Source of the DNA: Companilactobacillus kimchii DSM 13961 = JCM 10707
GTDB lineage: Bacteria > Bacillota > Bacilli > Lactobacillales > Lactobacillaceae
Length of the DNA stretch: 64,000 nucleotides
Assembly (NCBI RefSeq): GCF_001435445.1
Contig: NZ_AZDH01000009.1
Span: 62,001 to 126,000, forward strand
Direction of reading: 5' to 3'
Position numbers and translations under genes: made by a program. Shown here piece by piece: positions 9,030-20,920 of this stretch. Position 1 is the first letter of the stretch. Each line of letters begins with the position of its first letter. The notes under the pieces were generated by a model. That model worked only from the letters and a program-made list of their open reading frames with translations, made no database searches and was not told where the DNA came from.

Positions 9030-9194
9030 ATGCAAGACTCCTTAGCAAGTTTAATTATTAGCATAATATCATGATAAAAAATATATTAATAAAAAACGAT
9101 TTTTCTGCTTACAGATATAATGTTCAAAACCTTGTTAGGTCAAGTATAACGAAGTATATAGACAATTTGTAGCGTTTATTTAATACTTCTTAAT

Positions 9195-9208
9195 TGACAA
9201 CGTTTACA
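9195..9208 (-). promoter_or_regulatory. cre site with full consensus match
   Basis: Read on the minus strand, TGTAAACGTTGTCA fits TGWAANCGNTNWCA at every defined position. It lies in the divergent region between the gene at 8667 and licT, about 165 bases from the former and 270 from the latter. Two TTGATCAA boxes separated by TTTT follow at 9215-9234. Confidence 0.7.
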
Positions 9209-9328
9209 TTATATTTGATCAATTTTTTGATCAAGATTATATAACCAAAATAAAGATAAATGAACCTTAAAATATTCACTTTTTGCAATAAAAATTGCTA
9301 CTTTTATAGTCTAATTTGGAAAAGGGAC

Positions 9329-9357
9329 TTGACGTATTATTTGGAAAACGCTATCAT
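9329..9357 (+). promoter_or_regulatory. Promoter of the beta-glucoside regulon with overlapping cre
   Basis: TTGACG (9329-9334) and TATCAT (9352-9357) are separated by 17 bases. GGAAAACGCTATCA (9343-9356) matches cre at 13 of 14 positions and covers the -10 box, a placement that should let CcpA block transcription. Confidence 0.75.
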
Positions 9358-9370
9358 GGTTCCTGTAAAC

Positions 9371-9450
9371 GATGTGTGTTACTGATTCGATCAGGCATAA
9401 ACCTACTAATGTTGTGCATATTTTGGTGTGCAATTAGTGGGTATTTTTTT
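9371..9450 (+). promoter_or_regulatory. RAT antiterminator / terminator switch in the licT leader
   Basis: GTGTGTTACTGATTCGATCA then GGCATAAACC (9374-9403) resembles the ribonucleic antiterminator bound by BglG/LicT proteins. Its 3' end overlaps the left arm of a terminator, ACCTACTAAT (9401-9410) with ATTAGTGGGT (9433-9442), followed by eight T residues. Bound LicT would hold the RAT fold and allow read-through into its own gene. Confidence 0.85.
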
Positions 9451-9464
9451 TAGGGGGTAAGTCA

Positions 9465-10301
9465 TTGAAATTTGTAAGAAATTATAATAATAATGCAGCC
9501 CTTGTAGTTGATGACCATCATGTTGAATGGGTAGTTGTTGGAAAAGGCATCGGATTTGGCAAGAAAACAGGTGATTTGGTGGACGCATCAAAAATCACCC
9601 AACGTTTCAAGTCGGAGAATACAGCAAACATTGATAATTTAGGGGAATATGATAAATCTATCATTGATGTAACTTCTGATATAGTTAACGATGTCGAGTC
9701 TTTCTTAAAAGTTAAATTTAATGATTATCAATATTTAATTTTGGCTGATCACATCAATTTTGCTTACGAACGAGCAAAAGAACACATTGAATTTACGGAT
9801 AGAGCAGTTAATTGGGAAGTAAAAAAATTATTTCCTAAAGAATATCAAGCATCATTAAGGTCAATTAAAATCATCGATAAGGATTTGAAAGTTAATTTTA
9901 CTAAGGATGAATTAGTTTTCTTGACGTATCATTTTGTTAATTTGGAGAATGAAAAAGAATCCCTTCAGGACACGATCCAAGTTTCCAAGATAATTTCCGA
10001 TATCATCAATATTATTCAAATCAGTTACCATAAGACTTTGGATGATGAGTCATTCAGTTACAGTCGTTTGGTTTCACATTTGAGATATTTTTTAATTAAA
10101 AAAATCAAATCCAATAAGCCTGCTGGTGAACAATTGGACCCTAGTTTATTGAAGTTAATGATTGCAAAATATCCTCAAGAGAATCAAACTGTTCAAAAGA
10201 TTTCTACATTTTTACGAAATACTAAAGGATGGGCAATGTCGTCAAATGATCAGATGTATTTGATCTTACATGTTTGGCGAGTGACCCATCGCGAAAATTA
10301 A
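9465..10301 (+). CDS. licT: BglG/LicT-family transcription antiterminator
   Basis: RNA-binding antiterminator, 278 aa, the normal size. Residues 1-55 are the CAT RNA-binding domain (KFVRNYNNNAALVVD, then GKGIGFGKKTGD). Two PTS-regulated PRD domains follow, at about 65-170 and 175-278. Histidines of the kind phosphorylated by the PTS are present, for example in LADHINFAYERAKEHIEF. The start is TTG at 9465 with AGGGGG seven bases upstream. A RAT switch lies on each side of the gene, so it should control itself and the downstream permease and hydrolase in response to beta-glucoside supply. Confidence 0.92.
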   Translation: MKFVRNYNNNAALVVDDHHVEWVVVGKGIGFGKKTGDLVDASKITQRFKSENTANIDNLGEYDKSIIDVTSDIVNDVESFLKVKFNDYQYLILADHINFAYERAKEHIEFTDRAVNWEVKKLFPKEYQASLRSIKIIDKDLKVNFTKDELVFLTYHFVNLENEKESLQDTIQVSKIISDIINIIQISYHKTLDDESFSYSRLVSHLRYFLIKKIKSNKPAGEQLDPSLLKLMIAKYPQENQTVQKISTFLRNTKGWAMSSNDQMYLILHVWRVTHREN

Positions 10302-10302
10302 A

Positions 10303-12419
<2,117 letters not shown>

Positions 12420-12426
12420 GCTTTAA

Positions 12427-13932
<1,506 letters not shown>

Positions 13933-14004
13933 TAAGCTTCTTAATTGCGTAACGAGGAATTTGCTTTCATAATTGACCTAGAAGTTCAAAAAGAGGTAGT
14001 CATT

Positions 14005-14211
14005 ATGAAAGATAAAGTTCCCAGAGTTACTTTAAGAATTTCGATATTAGTTTTAGTATTGATAACAATTTTGTTGCTGATCATGAGACAGCCACATGCG
14101 ATTTTGGCAATGTTCGCTGTGATAGTACTATCGATTGTTTATTTAATCGGTATGGAAAAAAATCATGAAGAGTTTATGCAACATCATAAACGTGAAGAAA
14201 AATTTAAATAA
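14005..14211 (+). CDS. Small membrane protein of unknown function (68 aa)
   Basis: I do not recognise this protein. The start is the ATG at 14005, with AGAGGT eight bases before it. Two hydrophobic helices (about residues 9-28 and 32-51) are followed by a short charged tail, NHEEFMQHHKREEKFK, probably cytosolic. It follows the 6-phospho-beta-glucosidase by 72 bases without a terminator between them and ends just before a strong one, so it may be the last gene of the beta-glucoside transcript. Its function cannot be inferred. Confidence 0.6.
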   Translation: MKDKVPRVTLRISILVLVLITILLLIMRQPHAILAMFAVIVLSIVYLIGMEKNHEEFMQHHKREEKFK

Positions 14212-14223
14212 CAATAGAGAATT

Positions 14224-14262
14224 AAAAGGGAGACACTTTTCTGAAAATGTGTCTCCCTTTTG
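14224..14262 (+). terminator. Terminator closing the beta-glucoside transcript
   Basis: AAAAGGGAGACAC and GTGTCTCCCTTTT form a perfect 13-base-pair stem around a 12-base loop. Confidence 0.9.
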
Positions 14263-14323
14263 CTGTTATAACTGCTATTCTAGAGGTGTAGATTCATATA
14301 AAATATCAGGGAGATATGTTTTT

Positions 14324-16552
14324 ATGAAAAAATATAGAATGGTAGCTTTAGCTGGGGTATTGCTATCAACCACAATTTTAGGTGCCAATGCTTCAATTAT
14401 TGAAGCTGCAACTAAATCAAAGGAAATTCGTGTTAAAAATGAATTGAAACGGGCACCAGCAATTCAAGCACAAGCCACTAGCACTAGTGTCGATTCAACT
14501 ACTGGTACGGGAATGGTTAGTAAACAAAAGTTTTCTGATTTGAAGAATGATCAGATACTAAAGATTTCACCGATTTTTCAAGAAGATGTAGATAATAGTC
14601 GTGAAGGATATGCAGCCTTGTTACAAGATAGATTGGGCATTGTTGATAATAAGGGAAATTCGTTAGCAATGACAATTGAACAGCGTGATAAGCAAACAAA
14701 TTTTGCCACCAAAGTTAGTTACGCAGATGGTAAAGAAACTAAGACCATTAATTTAGAATATAATTATTTCAAACCTGAATTGAGTACAGAGCGGTCTGAA
14801 CCAATGAATTATAAGGGCGACAGTTTACCAAGTAATTTTATGGACGCAATTACTAGTGGAAAGAATTTGAATAATGCTAGTACTAATGTACCTAAATTGT
14901 CACACAATAGAACTGATCTAAATGGACATAAGGATGATGTTGAAACTGAAATAACTCATATGAGTTCCAATATAGATACTAAAGGTGGAGAAATTGAATT
15001 TACTCCTACTGATGTAACTTATGGTGTAAAAGGAGATTCTTTAATTCGCCACGTAAAGATTTTCCAAGAGCCAGATTGGAATCAACTAGCTGATCGAACT
15101 TTACAGTTAAATGATAAAGAGGGGTTAAGTAAGCCAGTTACAATTACTGATTCTAACGGTAATAGATACTCTGTTACTATGAATTCTGATGCGGTTAATA
15201 TCGCTGAACCTGGTCAGTATAAAGTAACATACAAAGCTACCGGTATTGATGATAGCGGAACTCCAGTTATTGATGAAGGAAGTCATGTTGTTGGGAATAA
15301 TATTGTTTATACAAAACGAGATCAAGCAATAACTGTTTCTGGTGATAAGACACAAGTAAATTACAATCTTATTATCAAGGACAAGAAGACTGGTAATATT
15401 ATTGATACTCAATCTGGGCAAGCAGCAGATGGCTCGACCGTGACGATTGATACGTCTAAGCTTCCTAGTGGTTATACATTAAGTGATGCTCAAAAGACAT
15501 TCAAAGTAGATGGTAAGAACCCATCTAAGACTATTGAGATATCTAAGAGTGTTAATTATAACGTTAAATATTTAGATAAGGATACTAATCAACAAGTAGG
15601 TAAAAATGTAACTGGTGTAGGTAACGAAGGCAGTTCAATTGTTTTGCAGGCACCGAGTGGGTATGATTTTGCGGATACATCGGATATGATATTAACCTTA
15701 GACAGTCAGACACCTCAGAAAACAATTTATCTAGTAAAAAAAGCAGTTTCTAGTATTCCAGTTGAAAGATTGAATTATACGATTCAATATAAAGATTTTA
15801 GTACTAATGAGGTGATTGATAAGAGCACATCACAGGGCAATTTGGGTGATTATATTAGTGCTGAAGCCCCTAGCGGTTATACTTTGGCTGACTTATCTTC
15901 ATATGGCTTTTTACTTAACAAAAACAATATGATTTTTACCAGTTACGTAACAAAGGCTAATACATCTTATAGTATTTCTTACATTGACGAGGCCACTAAC
16001 AAAGAAGTAGGAACTCAAACGGGTAAAGGTGCCGATGGTGAAAATCTCGATTTGAAAGTGCCAACGGGTTACGCATTGGTTAACGCTGATGATGCTATTT
16101 ATCAGATTAATAGTAGTAATAGGAATGTTAAAATCTCCGTGAAAAAAGTAGCTGACAGTGATGATTTAGGATTAGTTTCAACTTATCCTGATGGTGGTTC
16201 CGTTCAAGTTTATGATAATAATGGAAAAGCTGTGAATATTGAATTAGGTCAGGCAAGTAATTGGGTAACTGATCAATTAAAAACTATTAATGGAATTGAA
16301 TATTATCGAGTTGCAACCGATAAGTACATTAGGGCCGATAAGGCTTATAAGTATGTGCCATTTAGTAATGTGGCAATGACTTCAAAAGAAACGCCAGTAT
16401 ATGATTCCAAGGGTAAAGTGAATACTGAAAAAGTATTAGCCAAAAATACACCTTGGTATACTGACAGGATTGCTAAAATAAATGGAATTAAAATGTATCG
16501 AGTCGCTACTAATATGTGGGTTAAAGCTAGTGAAGTACATTTGAAATATTGA
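14324..16552 (+). CDS. Secreted surface protein with MucBP-like repeats and SLAP domains
   Basis: 742 aa exported protein. A signal peptide (residues 1-30: KKYR, a hydrophobic core and ANASIIEA) is followed by a unique domain to about 340. Then come four MucBP-like repeats of about 65 residues, at about 346, 411, 484 and 547, each with an N-terminal Y-x-I-x-Y strand and a PxGY turn. Two C-terminal SLAP-type modules start near 615 and 680, ending with the paired YYRVATDKYIRADK and MYRVATNMWVKASE. There is no LPXTG motif, so attachment is probably non-covalent through SLAP. A role in mucus or surface binding is inference. The ATG has GGGAGA eleven bases before. Confidence 0.85.
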   Translation: MKKYRMVALAGVLLSTTILGANASIIEAATKSKEIRVKNELKRAPAIQAQATSTSVDSTTGTGMVSKQKFSDLKNDQILKISPIFQEDVDNSREGYAALLQDRLGIVDNKGNSLAMTIEQRDKQTNFATKVSYADGKETKTINLEYNYFKPELSTERSEPMNYKGDSLPSNFMDAITSGKNLNNASTNVPKLSHNRTDLNGHKDDVETEITHMSSNIDTKGGEIEFTPTDVTYGVKGDSLIRHVKIFQEPDWNQLADRTLQLNDKEGLSKPVTITDSNGNRYSVTMNSDAVNIAEPGQYKVTYKATGIDDSGTPVIDEGSHVVGNNIVYTKRDQAITVSGDKTQVNYNLIIKDKKTGNIIDTQSGQAADGSTVTIDTSKLPSGYTLSDAQKTFKVDGKNPSKTIEISKSVNYNVKYLDKDTNQQVGKNVTGVGNEGSSIVLQAPSGYDFADTSDMILTLDSQTPQKTIYLVKKAVSSIPVERLNYTIQYKDFSTNEVIDKSTSQGNLGDYISAEAPSGYTLADLSSYGFLLNKNNMIFTSYVTKANTSYSISYIDEATNKEVGTQTGKGADGENLDLKVPTGYALVNADDAIYQINSSNRNVKISVKKVADSDDLGLVSTYPDGGSVQVYDNNGKAVNIELGQASNWVTDQLKTINGIEYYRVATDKYIRADKAYKYVPFSNVAMTSKETPVYDSKGKVNTEKVLAKNTPWYTDRIAKINGIKMYRVATNMWVKASEVHLKY

Positions 16553-16555
16553 AAC

Positions 16556-16588
16556 AAAAAACTCAATCCAAAACGGATTGAGTTTTTT
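16556..16588. terminator. Bidirectional terminator between convergent genes
   Basis: AAAAACTCAATCC and GGATTGAGTTTTTT form a stem with A and T flanks. It overlaps the stop codon of the P-type ATPase gene on the minus strand. Confidence 0.9.
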
Positions 16589-18923
16589 ACTTCCAATTGA
16601 TTTTAGAGAATACTCTTCGACCTAAAACTTCACGCATAAACATGAAGAGAGGCCAGGCAATTAAAAAGATAGCCAAGAAGAGATATGTGTACTGTAATGT
16701 TAAAATACTTTGCAGTCCAAAAGCTTTATTTCCAAAAATAAATGTAATGATGAATAAAGCAAACGAGATAGCAATCATAACTTTCTTCCTAACAATCAAT
16801 GGATTACTGATGGAAATCAATGCACAGTAACCGATAATACCGATGGTGAAGACGGAAAGGGTTGAAGTTGTTGCAAAATTATAATTGAAATGTCGACCCA
16901 AAATTGAGATGACTATTATAAAGATGATATTACAGATAGCTGAAGGTAAAGCAATCTCCATAACGTTACGCATGAAACGTCCGGCTGGTGGAGTATAGTT
17001 TGGTTCCAAAGCTAGGATGAATGTTGGGATACCGACTGTTAAAGCATTGATTGGCGTTAATTGGGATGGTTGGAAAGGATAGCCTGTTCCCAAAATGATG
17101 AAGAAAATCGACAAAACAACGGAATAAATAGTTTTGATCAAGAATAGAGAAGCTACTCTTTCAACATTATTGATAACACGTCGCCCTTCGTTGAGCATAA
17201 AGATCATTGAATCAAAATTACGATTCAAAAGGACGAAATCGGCTGAGGCTTCAGCAGCATCACTTTCACCTGCAATGGCAACACTACAGTCAGATTGACG
17301 CATTGCTAGAACATCATTGACACCATCCCCGGTCATACCAACAGTTAGACCATTATCTTGCATGGCTTTAATCAAATCGGCTTTTTGGCTAGGACGAACT
17401 CGACCGAAGACTTTATATTCTTTTACTAATTCATGATAGTCTTGGTCATCTGTAACGCTACTCATATCGATATAGTTATTACCAGTAGCGATACCAGCTT
17501 GGGCAGCAACGTTAGCAACCGTAACTGGATTATCCCCAGAAATAATTTTTAAATCAATTCCCTGATTTTTTAGATATGAAAAAGTAGAAGGAGCCTGCGG
17601 TCTAACTTCATCGGAAATCAATAATAGACCTAAGAGAGTCTGTTGAGAATTCTCTTTTAGAATAGCAATGACACGGAATCCCTTTTCAGCGGCCTTTTCA
17701 ACCGTTCGAGTGACCTCTGGAACAGGATTTTTAATAATGAATTCAGGAGCACCCATAATATATTTAACATTTGCTTCATCTATAAATCCGGAATATTTGG
17801 TTTCAGATGAGAAAGGAATAACTTCTTGGACATCAGTTTGAAAGGCAGCAACGTTTAAATTTTTAATAGCTAAAGCGGTTGCGTTAGTTTCCTGCGTAGC
17901 CTCGACAATTTTAGTAGCGATAGCTTGAACTTTATTGGTATCCATATCTTGATAGGTAAGGGTCTTTTTAACTGTTAGTTTACCAGTGGTGATCGTACCA
18001 GTCTTATCAAGACACAAAGTATCAACTCGAGCTAAGGTTTCAATGGCGCTTAGTGACCGCACCAGAATATTACGCTTGGATAGGTTGTAAGAACCAGTAG
18101 CTAGAGCGACGGCGGTTAATAGAACTAAACCTTCTGGAATCATTCCGATAACGGAGGCAGAAGTACCTAAAATGGATTGAGCCACGTCTCCATTTTTTAA
18201 GAATGAGCGGAAAAATAAAAGAAGTCCAATCGGTATGATAGTATATGTTAAAATTTTAATGATGTTATTAATTATTTTCATTAAAACGCTGACAGATCGT
18301 TTTTCCTTACCAACGGCTGAGGATAATTTAGAGACAAAACTCTCATGACCGACTTGAGTCAATTGAATCTGGGCTTGTCCCGCAATAGCAAAACTGCCAG
18401 AGAAAACTTCGTTATCAATTTGTTTGGCAATGGTATCAGATTCACCAGTAATACTGGATTCATTGATCTGTAGACCATTAGAATAACGAACGATTCCGTC
18501 AGCGGGAATTGTATCGCCACGTTTGACCATAACGATATCATCTTCGACCAATTGATCGATGGGAATTTCTTGTTTATGCTTATCACGGATAACGGTAAAG
18601 TTTTGAGTATTAACCAAACTAATTTTATCGACGGTGATTTTAGCTCTGATTTCTTGATAACTACCAATGATAATATTGGCAATCACTGGTCCTAAGAAGA
18701 ACAAGTTCCGATAGGATCCAGTCCAGAAAATTAAGATGGCAATGATCAAGTTTAGGAGATTAAATAGTGTGAACAAGTTATCGGCCAAAATTTTTGGTAT
18801 TGGACGCGATAGTTTCTTTATTTGTACATTTGTCAGTCCCTTTTGAACTTGAGTGGCGACTTGCTGACTCGTTAGTCCATCTTCGAGGCTGGTATATGTT
18901 TTCGGTTTTTTTATTTTTACCAT
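16587..18923 (-). CDS. P-type cation-transporting ATPase (CtpE-like)
   Basis: Membrane ATPase of 778 aa that exchanges or exports cations at the cost of ATP. The actuator motif TGES is at residues 159-162 and the phosphorylated Asp306 in DKTGTIT. The nucleotide-domain KxxD region and the hinge MTGDGVNDVLAMRQSD are intact, and about ten transmembrane helices are predicted by eye. The M4 motif is PEGLVLLTAVALA, as in CtpE-type ATPases, which are linked to calcium uptake in mycobacteria; the ion here is not proven. The N-terminal domain is short, with no metal-binding motif. It is a single-gene unit divergent from the HAD gene. Confidence 0.88.
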   Translation of the reverse strand: MVKIKKPKTYTSLEDGLTSQQVATQVQKGLTNVQIKKLSRPIPKILADNLFTLFNLLNLIIAILIFWTGSYRNLFFLGPVIANIIIGSYQEIRAKITVDKISLVNTQNFTVIRDKHKQEIPIDQLVEDDIVMVKRGDTIPADGIVRYSNGLQINESSITGESDTIAKQIDNEVFSGSFAIAGQAQIQLTQVGHESFVSKLSSAVGKEKRSVSVLMKIINNIIKILTYTIIPIGLLLFFRSFLKNGDVAQSILGTSASVIGMIPEGLVLLTAVALATGSYNLSKRNILVRSLSAIETLARVDTLCLDKTGTITTGKLTVKKTLTYQDMDTNKVQAIATKIVEATQETNATALAIKNLNVAAFQTDVQEVIPFSSETKYSGFIDEANVKYIMGAPEFIIKNPVPEVTRTVEKAAEKGFRVIAILKENSQQTLLGLLLISDEVRPQAPSTFSYLKNQGIDLKIISGDNPVTVANVAAQAGIATGNNYIDMSSVTDDQDYHELVKEYKVFGRVRPSQKADLIKAMQDNGLTVGMTGDGVNDVLAMRQSDCSVAIAGESDAAEASADFVLLNRNFDSMIFMLNEGRRVINNVERVASLFLIKTIYSVVLSIFFIILGTGYPFQPSQLTPINALTVGIPTFILALEPNYTPPAGRFMRNVMEIALPSAICNIIFIIVISILGRHFNYNFATTSTLSVFTIGIIGYCALISISNPLIVRKKVMIAISFALFIITFIFGNKAFGLQSILTLQYTYLFLAIFLIAWPLFMFMREVLGRRVFSKINWK

Positions 18924-19010
18924 ACTCTACCTACGACTGTTAGTTATTTTTAATTGAATGCTATATAATCTTTACATAACTTAAATTTAACATAAAAGGA
19001 TGAATTTAAT

Positions 19011-19673
19011 TTGAACAATTTATTTTTTGATCTGGATGGAACCATTATTAATTCTGAAACGGGAATTATGAAAAGTTTGAGATATATGTACCAACATACC
19101 TTGGGATATATTCCTCATGATGATGCGACTTTGCATACTTTCATTGGACCAACTATAGGTGCCTCACTTCAAAAATACGATCATTTAGCACCGGATGATC
19201 CGTTGATTAATCAAAGTATAAACGCCTTTAGGGAATATTATCAAGATGAAGGTTGGATGGAGTACACTGTTTATGATGGTGTTTTAGAAATGTTTCAAGA
19301 ATTGAAAGAGGCTGATAAGCAATTATTTATCGCCACATCTAAGCCGGAAATTTTTGCTAAAAGAATTATTGATCAGTTAAATATGAAGGAATACATCAGA
19401 CATGTCTTTGGTGCAGCTGAAGATGAGTCAGTTCGTTCATTGAAGGAAGATGTCATTTCTTATGGAATTGATAAAACTTCTGTCGAATTAGATACAAAGA
19501 ATCTTGTTATGGTTGGGGATCGTAGCAGTGATATTGTAGGGGCACATAAAAACAATTTGAAAGCTATTGGAGTGACATACGGTTTTGGTGATTATAAAGA
19601 ATTAAAAGCTGCCAATTCTGAATGGATCGTCAACAAGCCTCAAGAGGTTGTTAATCTAGCTATGGAGAAATAA
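19011..19673 (+). CDS. HAD-family hydrolase, phosphoglycolate phosphatase-like
   Basis: Cytosolic phosphatase of the Gph/PpaX group, 220 aa. Motif I is FFDLDGTIINSETG at residues 4-17, motif II IATSKPE near 105, and motif III is MVGDRSSDIVGA near 165; a helical cap lies between motifs I and II. The substrate is uncertain: phosphoglycolate, pyrophosphate or a sugar phosphate. The start is TTG, with AAAGGA ten bases upstream; the only nearby ATG (19000) runs into a stop after four codons. The next gene begins two bases after the stop. A beta-phosphoglucomutase role, which the trehalose pathway needs, is possible but the motifs look more Gph-like. Confidence 0.8.
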   Translation: MNNLFFDLDGTIINSETGIMKSLRYMYQHTLGYIPHDDATLHTFIGPTIGASLQKYDHLAPDDPLINQSINAFREYYQDEGWMEYTVYDGVLEMFQELKEADKQLFIATSKPEIFAKRIIDQLNMKEYIRHVFGAAEDESVRSLKEDVISYGIDKTSVELDTKNLVMVGDRSSDIVGAHKNNLKAIGVTYGFGDYKELKAANSEWIVNKPQEVVNLAMEK

Positions 19674-19675
19674 TT

Positions 19676-20491
19676 ATGAGCAAGTCATTGTCTTACAATA
19701 GACACGGTTTTACATTAATTTTGTTATCAATTTGTTTGATGGTAATTGTCTTTTTGGGAATCACTCTGTCTACAGTTTTAAATAGTAATTACGTAAAAAA
19801 AGTGGTCAGTAGTGAAGCAAATGTAACTTTGATCAAAAATTATACCAATCAAAGATTGGGAAGACTGGTCAACAGTTATTCGATTTCGACGAATTTATCA
19901 TCTGTTAACTTAACTAATAAGGATGTCAAAAAGATAATCAATACCTCCGTGGATGAGGTGTATAGCGATGACTCACAGTTAACTATCGGTAGTGCCATTC
20001 TGGCGACCATTAGTACTAAATTAAAGGCTGAAGCTCAGAATTACGGTTTAAATATCGATAACGAAATTGATACTGTTATTAAAAGCAATGAAGATTTGAT
20101 GAATCAGATTGTGGATAATGATTTAGGACCTATTGAGACGGTGATTGTTAAGATTCAAACCATTAAGAAATTGATCAAGACAGTCATGGTTGCAGCGGCT
20201 GGAATTTTCATATTACTTGCAATACGATTACGTTCTAAAGTTGGTTCTAATATGTTGTTCTTCCACCATTTGGGGACAGTTGGTATCTGTACATCAATTC
20301 TTTTAGCTATCGTATTGGGTTGTGTCTACTATCCATTGCAAGATATTATTGTAAGCAATATCGACTACAATGTTAGGGATGTATTATACAATGTCCTCAA
20401 TGGGATATTCCTGAGTTATATAACAATTATATTTATGGTATTCATTGTCAGCTTGATTGATTGGGGAAGTACCATGAAATATAAGTATTGA
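19676..20491 (+). CDS. Membrane protein of unknown function (271 aa)
   Basis: I do not recognise this protein. A first helix at about residues 11-33 is followed by an outside domain of about 130 residues rich in Ser, Asn and Asp. Three further helices lie near 163-180, 197-220 and 243-262, and the last ends in a short basic tail. The layout, a large extracytoplasmic loop between helix 1 and a C-terminal helical bundle, suggests a sensor or envelope protein, but this is only a shape argument. It lies between a HAD hydrolase (2-base gap) and an IscA-like gene (8-base gap), so the three form an operon. Confidence 0.65.
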   Translation: MSKSLSYNRHGFTLILLSICLMVIVFLGITLSTVLNSNYVKKVVSSEANVTLIKNYTNQRLGRLVNSYSISTNLSSVNLTNKDVKKIINTSVDEVYSDDSQLTIGSAILATISTKLKAEAQNYGLNIDNEIDTVIKSNEDLMNQIVDNDLGPIETVIVKIQTIKKLIKTVMVAAAGIFILLAIRLRSKVGSNMLFFHHLGTVGICTSILLAIVLGCVYYPLQDIIVSNIDYNVRDVLYNVLNGIFLSYITIIFMVFIVSLIDWGSTMKYKY

Positions 20492-20499
20492 GGTCGATA

Positions 20500-20844
20500 A
20501 TGAAAATTGAAATAAGCAATGAGGCTCAAATCAAGTTACAAAAATACGTTGATGCAGGTAAGAAACTGCTTTTGGATTTGGATGATGGCTTCGGTCGTTT
20601 TTCAGATGAAGGAACTTGTGCACTTTTAACAAAATTCCGAATTATCGTAGTTGATCCAACAGAGAATTTGTCTGATTATACGGTGCATTTAAACAGTACT
20701 TTGGGAACAATTTATTTTAAAGATAGTGCAAAAGATTTCTTAGATGATTACATGAAATTAAAAATTGATCCTAAAACACAGCTGTTGATTTTTAGTAATT
20801 CCAGAGAAATAATTGATAAAAGTGTTAATATTATCAATTATTAA
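20500..20844 (+). CDS. IscA/HesB-like protein of the YqkB type
   Basis: 114 aa cytosolic protein of the iron-sulfur biosynthesis-fold family (PF01521 type). The spacing of the beta strands, GKKLLLDLDDG at the N-terminus and the C-terminal pattern LLIFSNSREIIDKSVNI resemble the YqkB subgroup. Only one cysteine (in EGTCALL) is present, so the three-cysteine cluster ligand set of true IscA is missing and a carrier role is doubtful. The start is the ATG at 20500, with GAGG six bases before. It is the last gene of the HAD/membrane-protein operon. Confidence 0.65.
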   Translation: MKIEISNEAQIKLQKYVDAGKKLLLDLDDGFGRFSDEGTCALLTKFRIIVVDPTENLSDYTVHLNSTLGTIYFKDSAKDFLDDYMKLKIDPKTQLLIFSNSREIIDKSVNIINY

Positions 20845-20863
20845 AATTGAATAGAAAATATCT

Positions 20864-20905
20864 TGAGGGAGTTTGGAGACGTATGTCTTCGAACTTCCTT
20901 TTTTA
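20864..20905 (+). terminator. Terminator of the HAD/IscA-like operon
   Basis: GGGAGTTTGGAGAC pairs with GTCTTCGAACTTCC, with several G-U pairs, across a GTAT loop, and six T residues follow. Confidence 0.8.
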
Positions 20906-20920
20906 CTTTAGGCAGAAATT

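Noticed and set aside
14165-14323. In-frame extension of the surface protein upstream of its signal peptide.
   Set aside because: It would run through a strong terminator and hide the signal peptide; the ATG at 14324 has its own ribosome binding site.
16587-18923. Copper or heavy-metal type P1B ATPase.
   Set aside because: There is no CPC or metal-binding N-terminal motif; the PEGLVLL helix fits the CtpE-like group.
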